From: Hyphomicrobiaceae bacterium
GTDB taxonomy: Bacteria > Pseudomonadota > Alphaproteobacteria > Rhizobiales > Hyphomicrobiaceae
Assembly (NCBI GenBank): GCA_025359185.1
Contig: JANYHF010000027.1
Location: forward strand, 1-61,777
DNA: 61,777 nt
Direction of reading: 5' to 3'
The notes below the pieces were generated by a model. The model had not been told where the DNA came from and ran no database searches. It was given only the letters and a program-made list of their open reading frames with translations. The position numbers were made by a program, and so were the translations under genes. Positions 10,033 through 19,442 of the stretch are shown here, one piece after another (the stretch's first letter is position 1; every line of letters starts with the position of its first letter).

Positions 10033-10647
10033 ATGCCCTATCCTGAGGGTTTTGGATATTTTGAGGGATATCTGTCACCCATCGAGCAGGCGGCGCTGCT
10101 GTCGGCCTTGCGCGACGTGCTGGCCGAGGCCCCGCCGTTCGTTCCAACGATGCCCAAAACCGGCAAACCGATGTCGGTGGTCATGAGCAATTGCGGGCCC
10201 TTGGGCTGGGTGACGGACAAGGAGCGTGGCTACCGCTATCAAGCGGCGCACCCAGTGACCGGGCGGCCGTGGCCGGCCATGCCCCCGGCGTTGCTGGCGA
10301 TCTGGGCCGATCTGGCCGGTTTTGCCCATCCGCCCGAAGCCTGCCTGATCAACATCTATGCGGGAAAAGCCAAGATGGGCCAGCATGTGGACCGGGACGA
10401 GAAGGACTTTTCCGCGCCGGTGCTGTCGGTGTCGCTGGGCGACGACGCGGTGTTCGCGATCGGCGGCACGGCGCGGACCGACCCACGCCAGCGCGTGACG
10501 CTCAGGTCTGGCGACGTGATGCTGCTGAGCGGCAAGAGCCGCCTCGCCTATCACGGCATCGACCGGGTGCTGCGCGGCACGAGCAATCTGCTGGCCGAGG
10601 GCGGGCGGATCAATCTGACACTGCGCCGGGTGACGAAGGGCGGGTGA
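10033..10647 (+). CDS. alkB: AlkB-like Fe(II)/2-oxoglutarate-dependent DNA repair dioxygenase
   Basis: The 204-residue product has the AlkB core: [20 protein letters not shown] with the metal-binding Hx[15 protein letters not shown], a distal metal ligand in LAYHGIDRV, and the 2-oxoglutarate-binding arginines near RINLTLRRV. AlkB enzymes remove 1-methyladenine and 3-methylcytosine from DNA or RNA oxidatively. The start at 10033 is chosen because the conserved region begins just after it, although the frame is open upstream to 9541 through the dnaK promoter. It is divergent from dnaK and abuts the kinase gene tail to tail with no gap. Confidence 0.88.
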   Translation: MPYPEGFGYFEGYLSPIEQAALLSALRDVLAEAPPFVPTMPKTGKPMSVVMSNCGPLGWVTDKERGYRYQAAHPVTGRPWPAMPPALLAIWADLAGFAHPPEACLINIYAGKAKMGQHVDRDEKDFSAPVLSVSLGDDAVFAIGGTARTDPRQRVTLRSGDVMLLSGKSRLAYHGIDRVLRGTSNLLAEGGRINLTLRRVTKGG

Positions 10648-12783
10648 TCACATTACGGTCGCACGACCGAAGACATCAGCTGTCGGACTGATCATGCTCA
10701 GCGGCATAGCCACTTGAACGCAGAGCCCTTCAGGCTTGTAGTCAATTTTGCCCGGATCATCGAAAGAGTCGACCATCCGGCGCAGGAGAGTTGATCCAAA
10801 ACCCCGGCGCGTCGGCGGCTTGACGACCGGCCCATTCGATTCGACCCATTGGAACATCACGCATTCTTCATTCTCTTCGTTCATTTCAAGCAGGCCGCTC
10901 ACCGAGACCTGGCCATCGCGAACCGAAAGTGCGCCATACTTCAGCGAGTTTGTGACCAGTTCGTGCAAGACCAGCGAGCAATTCTGCGCCGAGCTGGGGT
11001 TGAGGATAACCGGCGCTACATTAATAGTCACTCGATCCGAAAGACAGCCGAACTCGAGTTTGACAATCTCATCCAAGGGCACACCAACCCAGTCCTTCTC
11101 GCTCAGCAAAGAGTGAGAGCGTGCCAACGAGGCCAGGCGTTCCAAAAATTTCTTCTGTACGGGGCTTGACGAGACGTCGTCTGCGAGCGTGCTGGAGGCG
11201 ATGGATTGCACAACGGCCAGCAAATTCTTGCCACGGTGCGCGATTTCACCAACAAGCAGGTTTTTCCGCTCATCGACCAATTTCACGTCAGTGATATCGC
11301 GCATTACGCCTCGAAGAATTCTCTTCTGCTGGCTTTGATCCAAAGTGAGATGCCCTTCAATACCAATCCAACATCGCTCTTTGGCATCGATGCGACTGAA
11401 CTCGAAATTGAAGGTCTCGTCAATGTATTGCATTTTGGCGATGAGTTTGCACAGTTCGGCGGCGTCGGCTCTGCTCATTTTGCCGAGCAGTGTTTCCAAA
11501 CGGTCACCGGTTCGACGAACGCCCAGTAGAAAATCGCTATGGCCACTGATGGTCAGAACGTTGCTTTCAAGATCAAGGCTCCAAGCCGCCATTCGCGCGG
11601 CGTTCAAGGCAAGTCTGAGATGCTGCTCGCGCTCTTCAAGGGTGATCGCTGCAAGTTTGATATTGGTGAAGTCGGTGGACATGCCTACCCAACCTTCGTG
11701 ATCGCCGTTTGGCGCCCGGTAAGGCACGCATCGCTCAGCAATCCAGCGCCACTGTCCATCGCGTCGCCTCAGCCGGTACTCGACGCGTCCAGGTTCCCTT
11801 GCGTCGATGATTTGCTGCCACTTTTCGACGACGTTCTGCTGGTCATCTGGATGGATCAATTCCAACCAGCGATGACTAAGCCACTGTTCGAGACTTCCAC
11901 CGGTGAATTCCCTCCAAGATGGTGAATCCTCTGCCATGTTGCCGCGCACATCACCAGTCCAAACGATTTCGGATGAGGCCTCGACAAGTGCGCGGAAGCG
12001 CGCCTCGTTATGAGCAAGTTGCTGTTGGTGTTGTTTTCGTTCGTGAACATCGACACTGGTTCCCGCCCAACCGATCAGAGTGCCTAGGGAATTGTGCAGA
12101 GGAACGGCATTTTCTGACATCCAGTGCCACTCACCCGAACGATGGCGCAACCGGTATTCCAGTTGCATGTTTGCGGGCTGGCCTGTCGCCCGCTGCCAAT
12201 TTGCTTTCAGCGCCTCCCGGTCGTCCGGATGCACAGCAGCGAGGCAGCCAAAACCGACGACCTCTTCTACCCTTTGTCCTGTGAACGCCTGCCAGGTCGT
12301 GCAAGGCTCGACCATTCCCCCTGTGGCGTCAGACACCCAAATGATTTGGCTGTTGGCTTCGGCCAGCGCGCGATAGATTTGCTCCGTGAAGCGAAGCCGG
12401 TCCTCGACAACGAAATGGTCTTGCCGTTCCGCGATGAGGTCAAGTTCAAGGGCGAGTGCGGTGGCAAGATCGCGTAAGGTAGCCGCTTCGCTAGAGCACC
12501 AAATCCGGCCAGATTCGCCGGAGGCCCGTAGCTCCTTCAGCCATGCCGACTTGCATGCGGGGAATGAGACCACCAAGACAGAACTATCATCGGGAGGGCG
12601 TTCCATGCCTTGGCTGGTTTTGCGCCGGTCCTGGGAAACCTCCACGTGGTCACACTTGAGCAGGCGCGCCGCCATAGACGTCCACCGATTGATCGCCTCT
12701 TGCTCCAGACCGAAGCGATGATGGGATCGCGCCTCGGATGAGCTAGGCCGCAGCGCATCCGCCCAGTTTGAGATCGAATCCAT
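10648..12783 (-). CDS. PAS-domain HWE-family sensor histidine kinase
   Basis: A 711-residue kinase without membrane segments. An N-terminal region of about 120 residues is unassigned. Three PAS/PAC units follow, at roughly residues 130-255, 265-385 and 395-510 (blocks VHPDDREALKANW, LIHPDDQQNVVEKW and paired W.W..... motifs). The catalytic region begins ERKNLLVGEIAHRGKNLLAVVQSI, the H-R-x-K-N-L phosphoacceptor box of HWE/HisKA_2 kinases, with the ATP-binding block LVLHELVTNSLKYGALS and a GFGSTLLRR glycine motif. Kinases of this class often phosphorylate PhyR, whose gene lies 100 bp upstream on the same strand. I infer that this kinase feeds that PhyR. Confidence 0.9.
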   Translation of the reverse strand: MDSISNWADALRPSSSEARSHHRFGLEQEAINRWTSMAARLLKCDHVEVSQDRRKTSQGMERPPDDSSVLVVSFPACKSAWLKELRASGESGRIWCSSEAATLRDLATALALELDLIAERQDHFVVEDRLRFTEQIYRALAEANSQIIWVSDATGGMVEPCTTWQAFTGQRVEEVVGFGCLAAVHPDDREALKANWQRATGQPANMQLEYRLRHRSGEWHWMSENAVPLHNSLGTLIGWAGTSVDVHERKQHQQQLAHNEARFRALVEASSEIVWTGDVRGNMAEDSPSWREFTGGSLEQWLSHRWLELIHPDDQQNVVEKWQQIIDAREPGRVEYRLRRRDGQWRWIAERCVPYRAPNGDHEGWVGMSTDFTNIKLAAITLEEREQHLRLALNAARMAAWSLDLESNVLTISGHSDFLLGVRRTGDRLETLLGKMSRADAAELCKLIAKMQYIDETFNFEFSRIDAKERCWIGIEGHLTLDQSQQKRILRGVMRDITDVKLVDERKNLLVGEIAHRGKNLLAVVQSIASSTLADDVSSSPVQKKFLERLASLARSHSLLSEKDWVGVPLDEIVKLEFGCLSDRVTINVAPVILNPSSAQNCSLVLHELVTNSLKYGALSVRDGQVSVSGLLEMNEENEECVMFQWVESNGPVVKPPTRRGFGSTLLRRMVDSFDDPGKIDYKPEGLCVQVAMPLSMISPTADVFGRATVM

Positions 12784-12883
12784 GGTTCTTGCACCCGCTG
12801 AAGCGTCAGAGTCAGAGCGCTCACCGTGCTGAACGGGCAGAGTGGACCGACTCGCTAAAAAGGCTGTGTACCCGGATCTAGCC

Positions 12884-13726
12884 CTACGCCGCCTCCCACT
12901 CCCGTGCCAAAACCTCGCTGAGTTGCTGACGGGTCAGATTCCAGCGAAGTCTGGTGTCAAAGAACAGCACTTGACTAATCACCGCTTTGATCTGCTCGGC
13001 CCGGAACGGCTTTGTCACCATGTAAGTCGGTTCAGATCCAAGACCAGTCAACAACCGTTCAGGGTATGCTGTTATAAACACTGTCGCGATCGGCCTCATT
13101 TGAATGATGTCTCGAACAGCGTCCAGACCGCTGCTTCCGTCAGCCAATTGTACATCTGAAAGTATCAGTTTTGGCGGGTTCCGCTCGGCTGCCCGGACAG
13201 CCTGCTTACGGGTGCGCGCTATCGAACTGACGGTGTGGCCCAGTCTGTGCAAAATGCCTTCCAGTTCTGCCGCAATCAGAATCTCATCTTCGATGATCAT
13301 CACGTCAGTGGCCAAGAGCTGGCACACTTCCTCGTCGGCGAGCGCCAGCGCCGCATCGTAGGTCGCATCGTCGATTTCTAGGATGTAAAGGACTTGATCG
13401 CGCCGGAATTCTTCAAGCTGCCGGAGCAGAAACACAGCCCGGGACAGCGCCGTGATTTGCGCCGCCTGGGATTTTGCAGTCTGATGGCTCGCCGTGTGAG
13501 CGCTCCACTCCCGTGAGCCAATCGCAACGCTTTTCCAAATTCGCAGTAACGTCCGGTGTAAGAGTATCCGAAGATCGGCATTCGTCCGCAATTCGAGTTG
13601 GTTTGCCAATAGTTGCTGCAGTGCAGAATGAACCAGAACGTCGCCTGCTTGCTGGCCGCCAAGCAGCAACCTTGCGAAACGGCGCAGCAACGGAATATGA
13701 GGCGTCAACGAATCGGAATCGTTCAT
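12884..13726 (-). CDS. phyR: PhyR-type response regulator (anti-anti-sigma factor)
   Basis: A 280-residue protein with an N-terminal sigma-factor-like domain lacking DNA contacts (about residues 8-135) and a C-terminal receiver (about 142-260). The receiver holds acidic Glu146-Asp147, phosphoacceptor Asp191 in LILSDVQLADGSSGLDAV, Thr/Tyr in FITAYPERLLTG and Lys in VTKPFR; the stretch around it is almost diagnostic for PhyR. When phosphorylated, PhyR binds NepR and frees the EcfG sigma factor, switching on the general stress response. A short C-terminal tail (LTRQQLSEVLAREWEAA) is longer than usual. It is divergent from the nepR-like gene at 13899. Confidence 0.93.
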   Translation of the reverse strand: MNDSDSLTPHIPLLRRFARLLLGGQQAGDVLVHSALQQLLANQLELRTNADLRILLHRTLLRIWKSVAIGSREWSAHTASHQTAKSQAAQITALSRAVFLLRQLEEFRRDQVLYILEIDDATYDAALALADEEVCQLLATDVMIIEDEILIAAELEGILHRLGHTVSSIARTRKQAVRAAERNPPKLILSDVQLADGSSGLDAVRDIIQMRPIATVFITAYPERLLTGLGSEPTYMVTKPFRAEQIKAVISQVLFFDTRLRWNLTRQQLSEVLAREWEAA

Positions 13727-13898
13727 AGGGTTTCCCTCGGTTTGATACGTTAAGCGATGATATGGGTCGAAGGATGAGGACTAAGTTAAGACAATTCAGC
13801 AATAATATCACTGTTGGCATGATTAATGTTTGTTAATTAATAAGCTGTACGGACAAACGTCCACAGAATGTATGTCCGATCATCAAAGGTACGACGCC

Positions 13899-14087
13899 AT
13901 GACCGATTTGCGATATCCCTCTGGCCCGTTCAAAAAGCGCATTTCCGAGAGCGCCTTGCAGGACGGGATTGTGAGAGTCCCTGAGGCCGGCAAGTTGGTG
14001 GCCCAAGATCCGGTCCCCCGCGAGTGGCTGGGGTTGGTCGCTGAAATCGAACGGCAGCGGGCCAATTTTAAGTCCGAGGCTCGTTGA
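13899..14087 (+). CDS. nepR: NepR-like anti-sigma factor
   Basis: A 62-residue protein beginning MTDLRYPSGPFKKRI with the core VRVPEAGKLVAQDPVPREWL followed by GLVAEIERQRA. This matches the NepR pattern (L...Y..lv.EPvP.rfl.Ll..Le), the small helical protein that holds EcfG inactive. The start at 13899 has AAAGG ten bases upstream; an in-frame ATG at 13872 is possible. Divergence from phyR is the standard alphaproteobacterial arrangement, but ecfG, which normally follows nepR, is missing: the next gene is an acyltransferase. The match is moderate, so this could be a paralogue. Confidence 0.72.
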   Translation: MTDLRYPSGPFKKRISESALQDGIVRVPEAGKLVAQDPVPREWLGLVAEIERQRANFKSEAR

Positions 14088-14230
14088 CGCTGACACAGCG
14101 GAGTCGCTGGTCAACGGCGCAACGCAGGGGATTGCTGACGAACTTGCGAGTTGGCAAAAGGCACCGCAGGTTACCCCCAAACCCTTTCTTACCACTTGCC
14201 TGCTAGCCTTCGCGGCACTCCGGAGCCGCC

Positions 14231-15385
14231 ATGACGATCATCGCCCACCCGTTCCCCGCCGAATTGCGCCTGTTGACGGCGTTGCGGGCGTTCGCGGCGA
14301 TGCTGGTGGTGATGTTCCATTTTGCGGCCCGCACGGCGCCCAATTCGGCCTTACATACAACTCTGATCGACAACGGGCAGCTCGGCGTCGATATCTTCTT
14401 TGTGTTGTCGGGTTTCATTTTGGCGCATGTCTATCTGGGGCGATTTGAGACCCAGCGGTTTCAGCCGGTGGACTTCCTCTGGAACCGGTTCGCCCGCCTC
14501 TATCCTATGCATGTGCTGATGCTGCTGGCGGCCCTCTCCAACGGCGTGCTGGCGATGCGGCATGGGCTGCCGCTGGAAGTCTACGGGCCGCCGATGGGCC
14601 TGGACCCGGTGACCGGCACCGGCTTCGGCTGGAACCTGCTCACCAACCTCGCCCTGATCCATGCCTGGGGAACTACGAACGGATATTATTTCAACTCCGT
14701 GTCCTGGTCGATCAGCGCCGAGACCTTCGCCTACCTGGCCTTCCCGCTGATCGCGGCGGCGTGCCTTGCCTTTGGCCAGCGGCCATTGGCGCGGCTGGCT
14801 GCGGCTCTGGCCTTCTTTGCAGCCTGTGAAGGCCTGTCCCGCCTGACCCTCGGTGTTGGCCTCAATGATCTCTCCTGGCGCTTCGGCATACTACGGATCA
14901 TTCCGGAATTCGCGCTGGGGGTTGCCTTTTATGGACTGGGCACTGCCTGGAAACTGCCGAAGCGGGGGCTGACCTGGTTGACGCCGCTGGTCGCAACCGC
15001 AGGTCTCGCAATGCTGATTGCCGGCGCGCCCCTGGCCCTCATGCCGCCCGTCTTCGGCCTGCTCATCCTGCTGCTCGCCAGCTCCGAGCGCCAGGGCCTG
15101 ACGCCGCCCGAGTGGCTGCTGCGCCCCCTGGTCTATCTCGGCGAGATTTCCTATTCGACCTATATGATCCATCTCTTGTTGGGCAAAGTGTACTTCAACG
15201 CCATCGCCCGCCTGTTCGGCTACGATCCGCACGCCTTGCCGGTGGCGCAAGTTCTGCTCGCTGTGATCCCGATGCTGGTTGCCTCCGCCATCACCCACCA
15301 TTGCGTCGAACAGCCTGGCCGCAGCCTTCTCAAGGCCGCCCGCAGCGTATTCTCGCGCCAACCGCAGGCTTTGACTGCGCATTAG
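14231..15385 (+). CDS. Acyltransferase 3 family membrane protein
   Basis: The 384-residue product starts with LRLLTALRAFAAMLVVMFHF, then VDIFFVLSGFILAHVYLGRF and FLWNRFARLYPMHVLMLL, the signature of the acyltransferase 3 (OafA/ExoZ) family of about ten transmembrane helices. These enzymes move acetyl or other acyl groups onto exopolysaccharide, O-antigen or similar carbohydrates. The conserved His in MFHF is present. Nothing nearby tells the substrate. A CGCCATG context at 14231 has only a weak ribosome binding site. Confidence 0.9.
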   Translation: MTIIAHPFPAELRLLTALRAFAAMLVVMFHFAARTAPNSALHTTLIDNGQLGVDIFFVLSGFILAHVYLGRFETQRFQPVDFLWNRFARLYPMHVLMLLAALSNGVLAMRHGLPLEVYGPPMGLDPVTGTGFGWNLLTNLALIHAWGTTNGYYFNSVSWSISAETFAYLAFPLIAAACLAFGQRPLARLAAALAFFAACEGLSRLTLGVGLNDLSWRFGILRIIPEFALGVAFYGLGTAWKLPKRGLTWLTPLVATAGLAMLIAGAPLALMPPVFGLLILLLASSERQGLTPPEWLLRPLVYLGEISYSTYMIHLLLGKVYFNAIARLFGYDPHALPVAQVLLAVIPMLVASAITHHCVEQPGRSLLKAARSVFSRQPQALTAH

Positions 15386-15518
15386 GCGTCATCGAGCGGC
15401 ACGGCTTTCCCGCCCAACCCCTCACCCTGTCCCTCTCCCCAAAAGGCTAGCATGTGCACACAAGCGACGCGCCTTAGAACTGCTACGAGATTCGGGAACT
15501 CTTTGGGCCCTTGCTCTC

Positions 15519-15690
15519 GCCTCCCCCTTGTGGGGAGGCCGGAGCGAAGCGACGGGTGGGGGTGCGTTCAAGCAATTGAATTTACAATAGAATTCAGATG
15601 CCTGCGAAAACGGGACAGTATGAATTTCTGGCCCGGCCCGTACCCCCACCCGGAGCCTTCGGCTCCGACCTCCCCACAAGGAGGAGGTGG
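15519..15690. repeat. Intergenic inverted repeat with about 49-bp arms
   Basis: The left arm includes CCTCCCCCTTGTGGGGAGGC then CGGAGCGAAGCGACGGGTGG. The right arm read on the other strand gives CTCCTCCTTGTGGGGAGGTC then CGGAGCCGAAGGCTCCGGGT. The arms flank about 70 bp of AT-richer sequence. It resembles the GGAGGC/GGGTGGGG palindromes common in Rhizobiales and could be a small non-autonomous element. 15386-15518 holds no gene. Confidence 0.6.
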
Positions 15691-15748
15691 ACATCCGCCT
15701 CGATAAGTCATTGATATGCCGATTTATTATGAGATGTGTGAATCTGCT

Positions 15749-15852
15749 AGCCCTTCAAGGGGGAAGGACGCTTGCAGCGCTCTATCGAATCCAGCGTCTC
15801 CTCCCCCTCGAAGGGCGAGGAACAAGGTGGGGGTGGGGCGGGAAAACCTCTC
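15749..15852. repeat. Intergenic palindromic repeat with CCCTCGAAGGG and GGTGGGGCGGGAAA
   Basis: CCCTTCAAGGGGGAAGGACG pairs with CGTCTCCTCCCCCTCGAAGG, and the block ends GGTGGGGGTGGGGCGGGAAA. The same ending recurs on the minus strand within the trmD 3' end (35286-35345) and in the acs-argE gap (50392-50437), so this is a dispersed family. It can be read in frame with the signal peptidase gene that follows, which is why the long upstream extension of that frame is not trusted as coding. Confidence 0.6.
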
Positions 15853-15975
15853 AACACTGTCGTACGCTCAACCCTGCCGCTCTCCGGCATCCCTTTTGCA
15901 TCTGCCCAACACAAGCCTGATTCCTTTGGCACGCATCCTGTGCTAAGAGATTATCAACCATTGTGGGTGTCGCTG

Positions 15976-16692
15976 ATGCGGTTGATTCGTGAGTTCTTGC
16001 TCATTGTGCTCGTAGGCCTTGGACTTGCTGGGCTTTTTCGCACAGCGGCCTTTGCAACCTACTTCATTCCGTCCGAAAGTATGGTGCCGACGCTGGAGGT
16101 CGGCGACCGCCTGGCGGTGTCGAAGTTTGCCTATGGTTGGAGCAAATTCTCTCTTCCGCTCGCCAATTTCGGATTTGAGTTCAACGGCCGCATCCTCGGG
16201 TCTTTGCCGCAGCGCGGCGATGTGGTGGTGTTCGTTCACCCGCTCGACGGCAAAACCATGATTAAGCGCGTCATCGGCCTGCCCGGCGATCACGTTAGGT
16301 TGCAGCGCGGGCGGCTGTTCATCAATGGCGCCCGCCTCGAGCGGCGGCTTGAGGCGACGTATCACTATCGCGAGCAGGGGTCGGGCGCGTCGGTCGTTGG
16401 CGTCACGCGTTACACCGAAACACTGCCGGGCGGCCGCGAGCATACCATCGTGCAGCGCTCGGACGACAACGCCGTCGAGACCATGCCCGACTATGTCGTC
16501 CCCGCTGGCAAATTGTTCATGATGGGCGACAATCGCGACAACTCTGCCGATAGCCGCCTGACGCTGATGGGGCCGGTGCCGGTCGAAAATCTGATCGGCC
16601 GCGCCGACACGATCCTCTATTCCGACCACACCTGCCGCCCCGAGCCGGGCCTCTACTGCGCCCCCCGCCGGTCGCTGTCCGCGATTGATTGA
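15976..16692 (+). CDS. lepB: Signal peptidase I
   Basis: The 238-residue product has one N-terminal transmembrane helix (LIREFLLIVLVGLGLAGLF), the catalytic serine in FIPSESMVPTL, the catalytic lysine in GKTMIKRVIGLPGD, and the C-terminal box FMMGDNRDNSADSR. It cleaves signal peptides from secreted proteins at the outer face of the inner membrane. The start is uncertain: ATG at 15976 lacks a clear site, while a TTG at 15961 has AAGAGA ten bases upstream. The frame is open back to 15772 but that part is a palindromic repeat. A main lepB next to rnc/acpS is common in this group, so this may be a second copy. Confidence 0.88.
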   Translation: MRLIREFLLIVLVGLGLAGLFRTAAFATYFIPSESMVPTLEVGDRLAVSKFAYGWSKFSLPLANFGFEFNGRILGSLPQRGDVVVFVHPLDGKTMIKRVIGLPGDHVRLQRGRLFINGARLERRLEATYHYREQGSGASVVGVTRYTETLPGGREHTIVQRSDDNAVETMPDYVVPAGKLFMMGDNRDNSADSRLTLMGPVPVENLIGRADTILYSDHTCRPEPGLYCAPRRSLSAID

Positions 16693-16726
16693 GAGCCGAC
16701 ATTGCCCGCGAGGGCGACGCGCCACT

Positions 16727-17641
16727 TCAGCCAGCCGCGGGATCGTCGAGCGGTGAATGCTCCTCGGTTGCTGGCATTTCGGGCTGCAGCACTGTGGCTC
16801 CCGGCTCAACCGGTTTTTCCGCCACCTTGGCCACCTTCGGGCCGCCCCGCGACACGATCACCACGGCGGGCCGCAGCGTTCGCTCGCCGATGCTGTAGCC
16901 CGATTGCAGCACTTGCAGGATGCTGCCGGACGGCACCTCGCCGTTTTCCTGCTCCATCACGGCCTGGTGGCGGTTGGGATCGAACTTCTCGCCCTGTGGA
17001 TTGACACGCACGACGCCATTGCGATCAAGAGTTGCGAGCAACTCGCGTTCCATCAGCTGCACGCCTTCGAGAAAACTCTTCAGCGCCGGGTCGTTGGCCG
17101 CGGCATCGGCGGGCACATGCTCAATCGCGCGCGTGATGTTGTCGCCAATGCCAATCACATCGCGGGCAAACTCAGAGATCGCATATTTGGAGATGTCGAG
17201 TTTCTCGCGCTCGGTGCGGCGGCGGACATTGTCGAGCTCAGCCATTGAGCGCAACAACCGGTCCTTGTTGTCGGCGGCCTCGGCGGCGAATTTCTCTTTT
17301 TCCGCGTTCAGCGAATCGATCAGCTGACCGGTAACTTCGGCATTGCGCCGGAGCATGGCAATTTCGCCCCGCGCGGCCGAGAGGCCCGATGTCTCGCTGG
17401 CGGGCACAACGCCCAGGTCTTCGCCAGCGTCACTATCGCCGCCGATGATCTTGGCGCGCAGCCGCTGCGTCTCCTGCTTGAGTCGCTCGATCTCATCGTC
17501 GCGCTCATCGAGCGCCCGCTGATAAAACGACTTCAGCACATTGGATTTGTCGATGGTCGCGCCGGGCTTGGCCTCCGGACCGGCGGCATCGCTCTCATCG
17601 CCAGTGTCGGTCCGCTGCTGATCCTTGCGAATACTGCTCAT
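16727..17641 (-). CDS. grpE: GrpE nucleotide exchange factor
   Basis: A 304-residue protein, longer than the usual 180-210. The GrpE core starts about residue 100 (a long coiled coil with LLRSMAELDNVRRRTEREK), then FARDVIGIGDNITRAIEHVP and the C-terminal beta domain NGVVRVNPQGEKFDPNRHQA, GSILQVLQSGYSIGERTLRP. An N-terminal coiled-coil extension of about 90 residues (ALDERDDEIERLKQETQRLR) and an acidic C-terminal tail account for the extra length. GrpE releases ADP from DnaK. It lies 82 bp downstream of hrcA on the same strand and is probably cotranscribed. Confidence 0.95.
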   Translation of the reverse strand: MSSIRKDQQRTDTGDESDAAGPEAKPGATIDKSNVLKSFYQRALDERDDEIERLKQETQRLRAKIIGGDSDAGEDLGVVPASETSGLSAARGEIAMLRRNAEVTGQLIDSLNAEKEKFAAEAADNKDRLLRSMAELDNVRRRTEREKLDISKYAISEFARDVIGIGDNITRAIEHVPADAAANDPALKSFLEGVQLMERELLATLDRNGVVRVNPQGEKFDPNRHQAVMEQENGEVPSGSILQVLQSGYSIGERTLRPAVVIVSRGGPKVAKVAEKPVEPGATVLQPEMPATEEHSPLDDPAAG

Positions 17642-17723
17642 TGGCTGTCTCTATTGTGCGGGGCGCGTGCCTGAGGTTGGGCGCCGGTTCTGGGGTAGCA
17701 TATCGAGGCTGCGGCCGCCAAAA

Positions 17724-18782
17724 TCAAGACGTAAGGGTGCCGACGAGCTTGGCGGTGAAGTCCACCATGGGGATAATCCGCGCATAATTAAGCCGCGTCG
17801 GGCCTATGACGCCGAGGACGCCCACGATCTTGCTCTGCGTATCGCGAAAGGGCGCCACGATCATCGAGGAGCCCGACAGCGAAAACAGACGGCTCTCCGA
17901 CCCGATGAAGATGCGCACGCCCTGAGCCGTATCCGCAGCGCCCAAAAGGCTGATCAGCTCCTGCTTGGTCTCGAAATCATCGAACAGGCGGCGGATGCGT
18001 TCGAGGTCGTCGATTGCCGTGACATCGGAGAGCAGATGCGATTGGCCGCGAATAATAAGACTCTTGTTCTGCTCGCCGCCGGACCAGGTCGCGAGACCCT
18101 CGCTGATGACGCGGGCCGTCAGGCCATCCAGCTCGGCCTTCAGCCCGCTTTGCTCTTGCTCCAGCCGCGTGCGGGCTTCGCCGAGTGTCATGCCCGCCAG
18201 CTTGGCATTGAGATAGTTGGACGCTTCTTGAAGCGCCGACGCGGGCAGCCCGGCAGGCAAATCGATGACCCGGTTTTCCACCCGGCCATCATCGCTGACC
18301 AGGATGGCCAGCCCGCGGCTGGCGTCGAGGCGGACAAATTCGGTATGTTTCAGGCGGATCTGCTGCTTCTCGGCCAGCACCACGCCCGCGCATTGCGACA
18401 AGCCGGAAATGAGTTCGCTGGCTTCGGCAAGCGCCGCCTCCAAAGACCCCTTCTGGAGGGTGGTCTTGATCTGCTTTTCAATCTGCAACCGCTCTGGGTC
18501 GCTAAGATCGCCGATCTCCAGCAGCCCATCGACGAACATGCGCAAGCCGGACTGTGTCGGCAGCCGCCCGGCCGACGTGTGCGGAGCGTAAATAAGGCCT
18601 AGCGACTCCAGGTCCGACATGACGTTACGCACCGACGCGGGCGACAACGTCATCGGCAGATTGCGCGACAGGTTGCGCGAACCCACCGGTTCACCCGTGG
18701 CGATGTAGGTCTCCACAATCTGGCGAAAAATCTCGCGCGACCGTGAGTCCAGCTCTTTCAGCTCGGATGGACCGTCTTTCAT
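17724..18782 (-). CDS. hrcA: Heat-inducible transcription repressor HrcA
   Basis: The 352-residue product has the N-terminal winged helix ([49 protein letters not shown] then [10 protein letters not shown]) and the C-terminal GAF-like domain ([40 protein letters not shown]). HrcA represses groESL-type operons at CIRCE operators. No CIRCE inverted repeat was seen upstream of dnaK, which instead shows an RpoH-type promoter. Divergent from rph across a short region with a small hicB-like gene; the hrcA/rph divergence is standard in this group. Confidence 0.96.
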   Translation of the reverse strand: MKDGPSELKELDSRSREIFRQIVETYIATGEPVGSRNLSRNLPMTLSPASVRNVMSDLESLGLIYAPHTSAGRLPTQSGLRMFVDGLLEIGDLSDPERLQIEKQIKTTLQKGSLEAALAEASELISGLSQCAGVVLAEKQQIRLKHTEFVRLDASRGLAILVSDDGRVENRVIDLPAGLPASALQEASNYLNAKLAGMTLGEARTRLEQEQSGLKAELDGLTARVISEGLATWSGGEQNKSLIIRGQSHLLSDVTAIDDLERIRRLFDDFETKQELISLLGAADTAQGVRIFIGSESRLFSLSGSSMIVAPFRDTQSKIVGVLGVIGPTRLNYARIIPMVDFTAKLVGTLTS

Positions 18783-19063
18783 GCGCTAAGCGATCCTTGC
18801 GTAAACTGGGCAATCTCCATAGTCGCCACAACTATAGAAATTTGCGGAGTAATGTTCCATGGGGCAAGGGGAAAAACGCTAGGAGCCGATGCGAGCTAAT
18901 CCGAAGCAAGGTTGGACCATCGATGATGTTCGAGTGGAAGCCACTTTAAGGTGACGCACCGCAGCCACCGTGACATACTAACGATACCATACAACAGACC
19001 AATAAAGCCAATATACATCAAAAGATTGGTTGAATTCATCGACGCGGTAAGGGACGAAGACGA

Positions 19064-19324
19064 ATGACGATCAATCCCCAGTACCCGGTGGACCTGCGGC
19101 CCTTGAGCAGAGAAGATGGTGGCGGTTGGGTTGCCTTAGTTCCTGATCTACCCGGATGCATGTCCGATGGCGAAACAGCGCTTGAATCGTTGGCCAATGT
19201 CGAAGGCGCGATCGAGGAATGGAAAGACGCCGCCATGGCAATGGGCCGCCCCATTCCCTCGCCGGACTCAGTGTTCAGTCGCCTCTGGGCTGCGGTGTCC
19301 CAGTCGCACTTACGTGCAGGCTGA
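19064..19324 (+). CDS. HicB-like antitoxin, orphan
   Basis: An 86-residue protein with the HicB partial RNase H fold: YPVDLRPLSREDGGGWVALV, PDLPGCMSDGETALESLANV and EGAIEEWKDAAMAMGRPIP. HicB antitoxins neutralise the mRNA-cleaving HicA toxin. No HicA frame is present between hrcA and this gene or before rph, and no C-terminal DNA-binding domain follows: the last 20 residues (DSVFSRLWAAVSQSHLRAG) are non-typical. It has probably been left behind after loss of the toxin. The 18783-19063 gap upstream shows no gene. Confidence 0.75.
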   Translation: MTINPQYPVDLRPLSREDGGGWVALVPDLPGCMSDGETALESLANVEGAIEEWKDAAMAMGRPIPSPDSVFSRLWAAVSQSHLRAG

Positions 19325-19442
19325 AGCCCCGCATTAGCGGTTGCCTGCCAAGCCCTTGTCACCTAGTTTGTCAGTGCCATGATCCTTCGTGTTTTGCGAA
19401 GAGTTCTTCCGTATTTTCCGTCATCACAACCGAGCCACCCGT

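Noticed and set aside
13727-13898. EcfG-type promoter (GGAAC-N-CGTT) between phyR and nepR
   Set aside because: Looked for on both strands; no acceptable pair of boxes with proper spacing.
15772-15975. N-terminal extension of signal peptidase I
   Set aside because: In frame, but made of a palindromic repeat and with no signal peptidase homology.
18783-19063. CIRCE operator or hicA gene between hrcA and the hicB-like gene
   Set aside because: No TTAGCACTC-type inverted repeat and no HicA-like frame is present.
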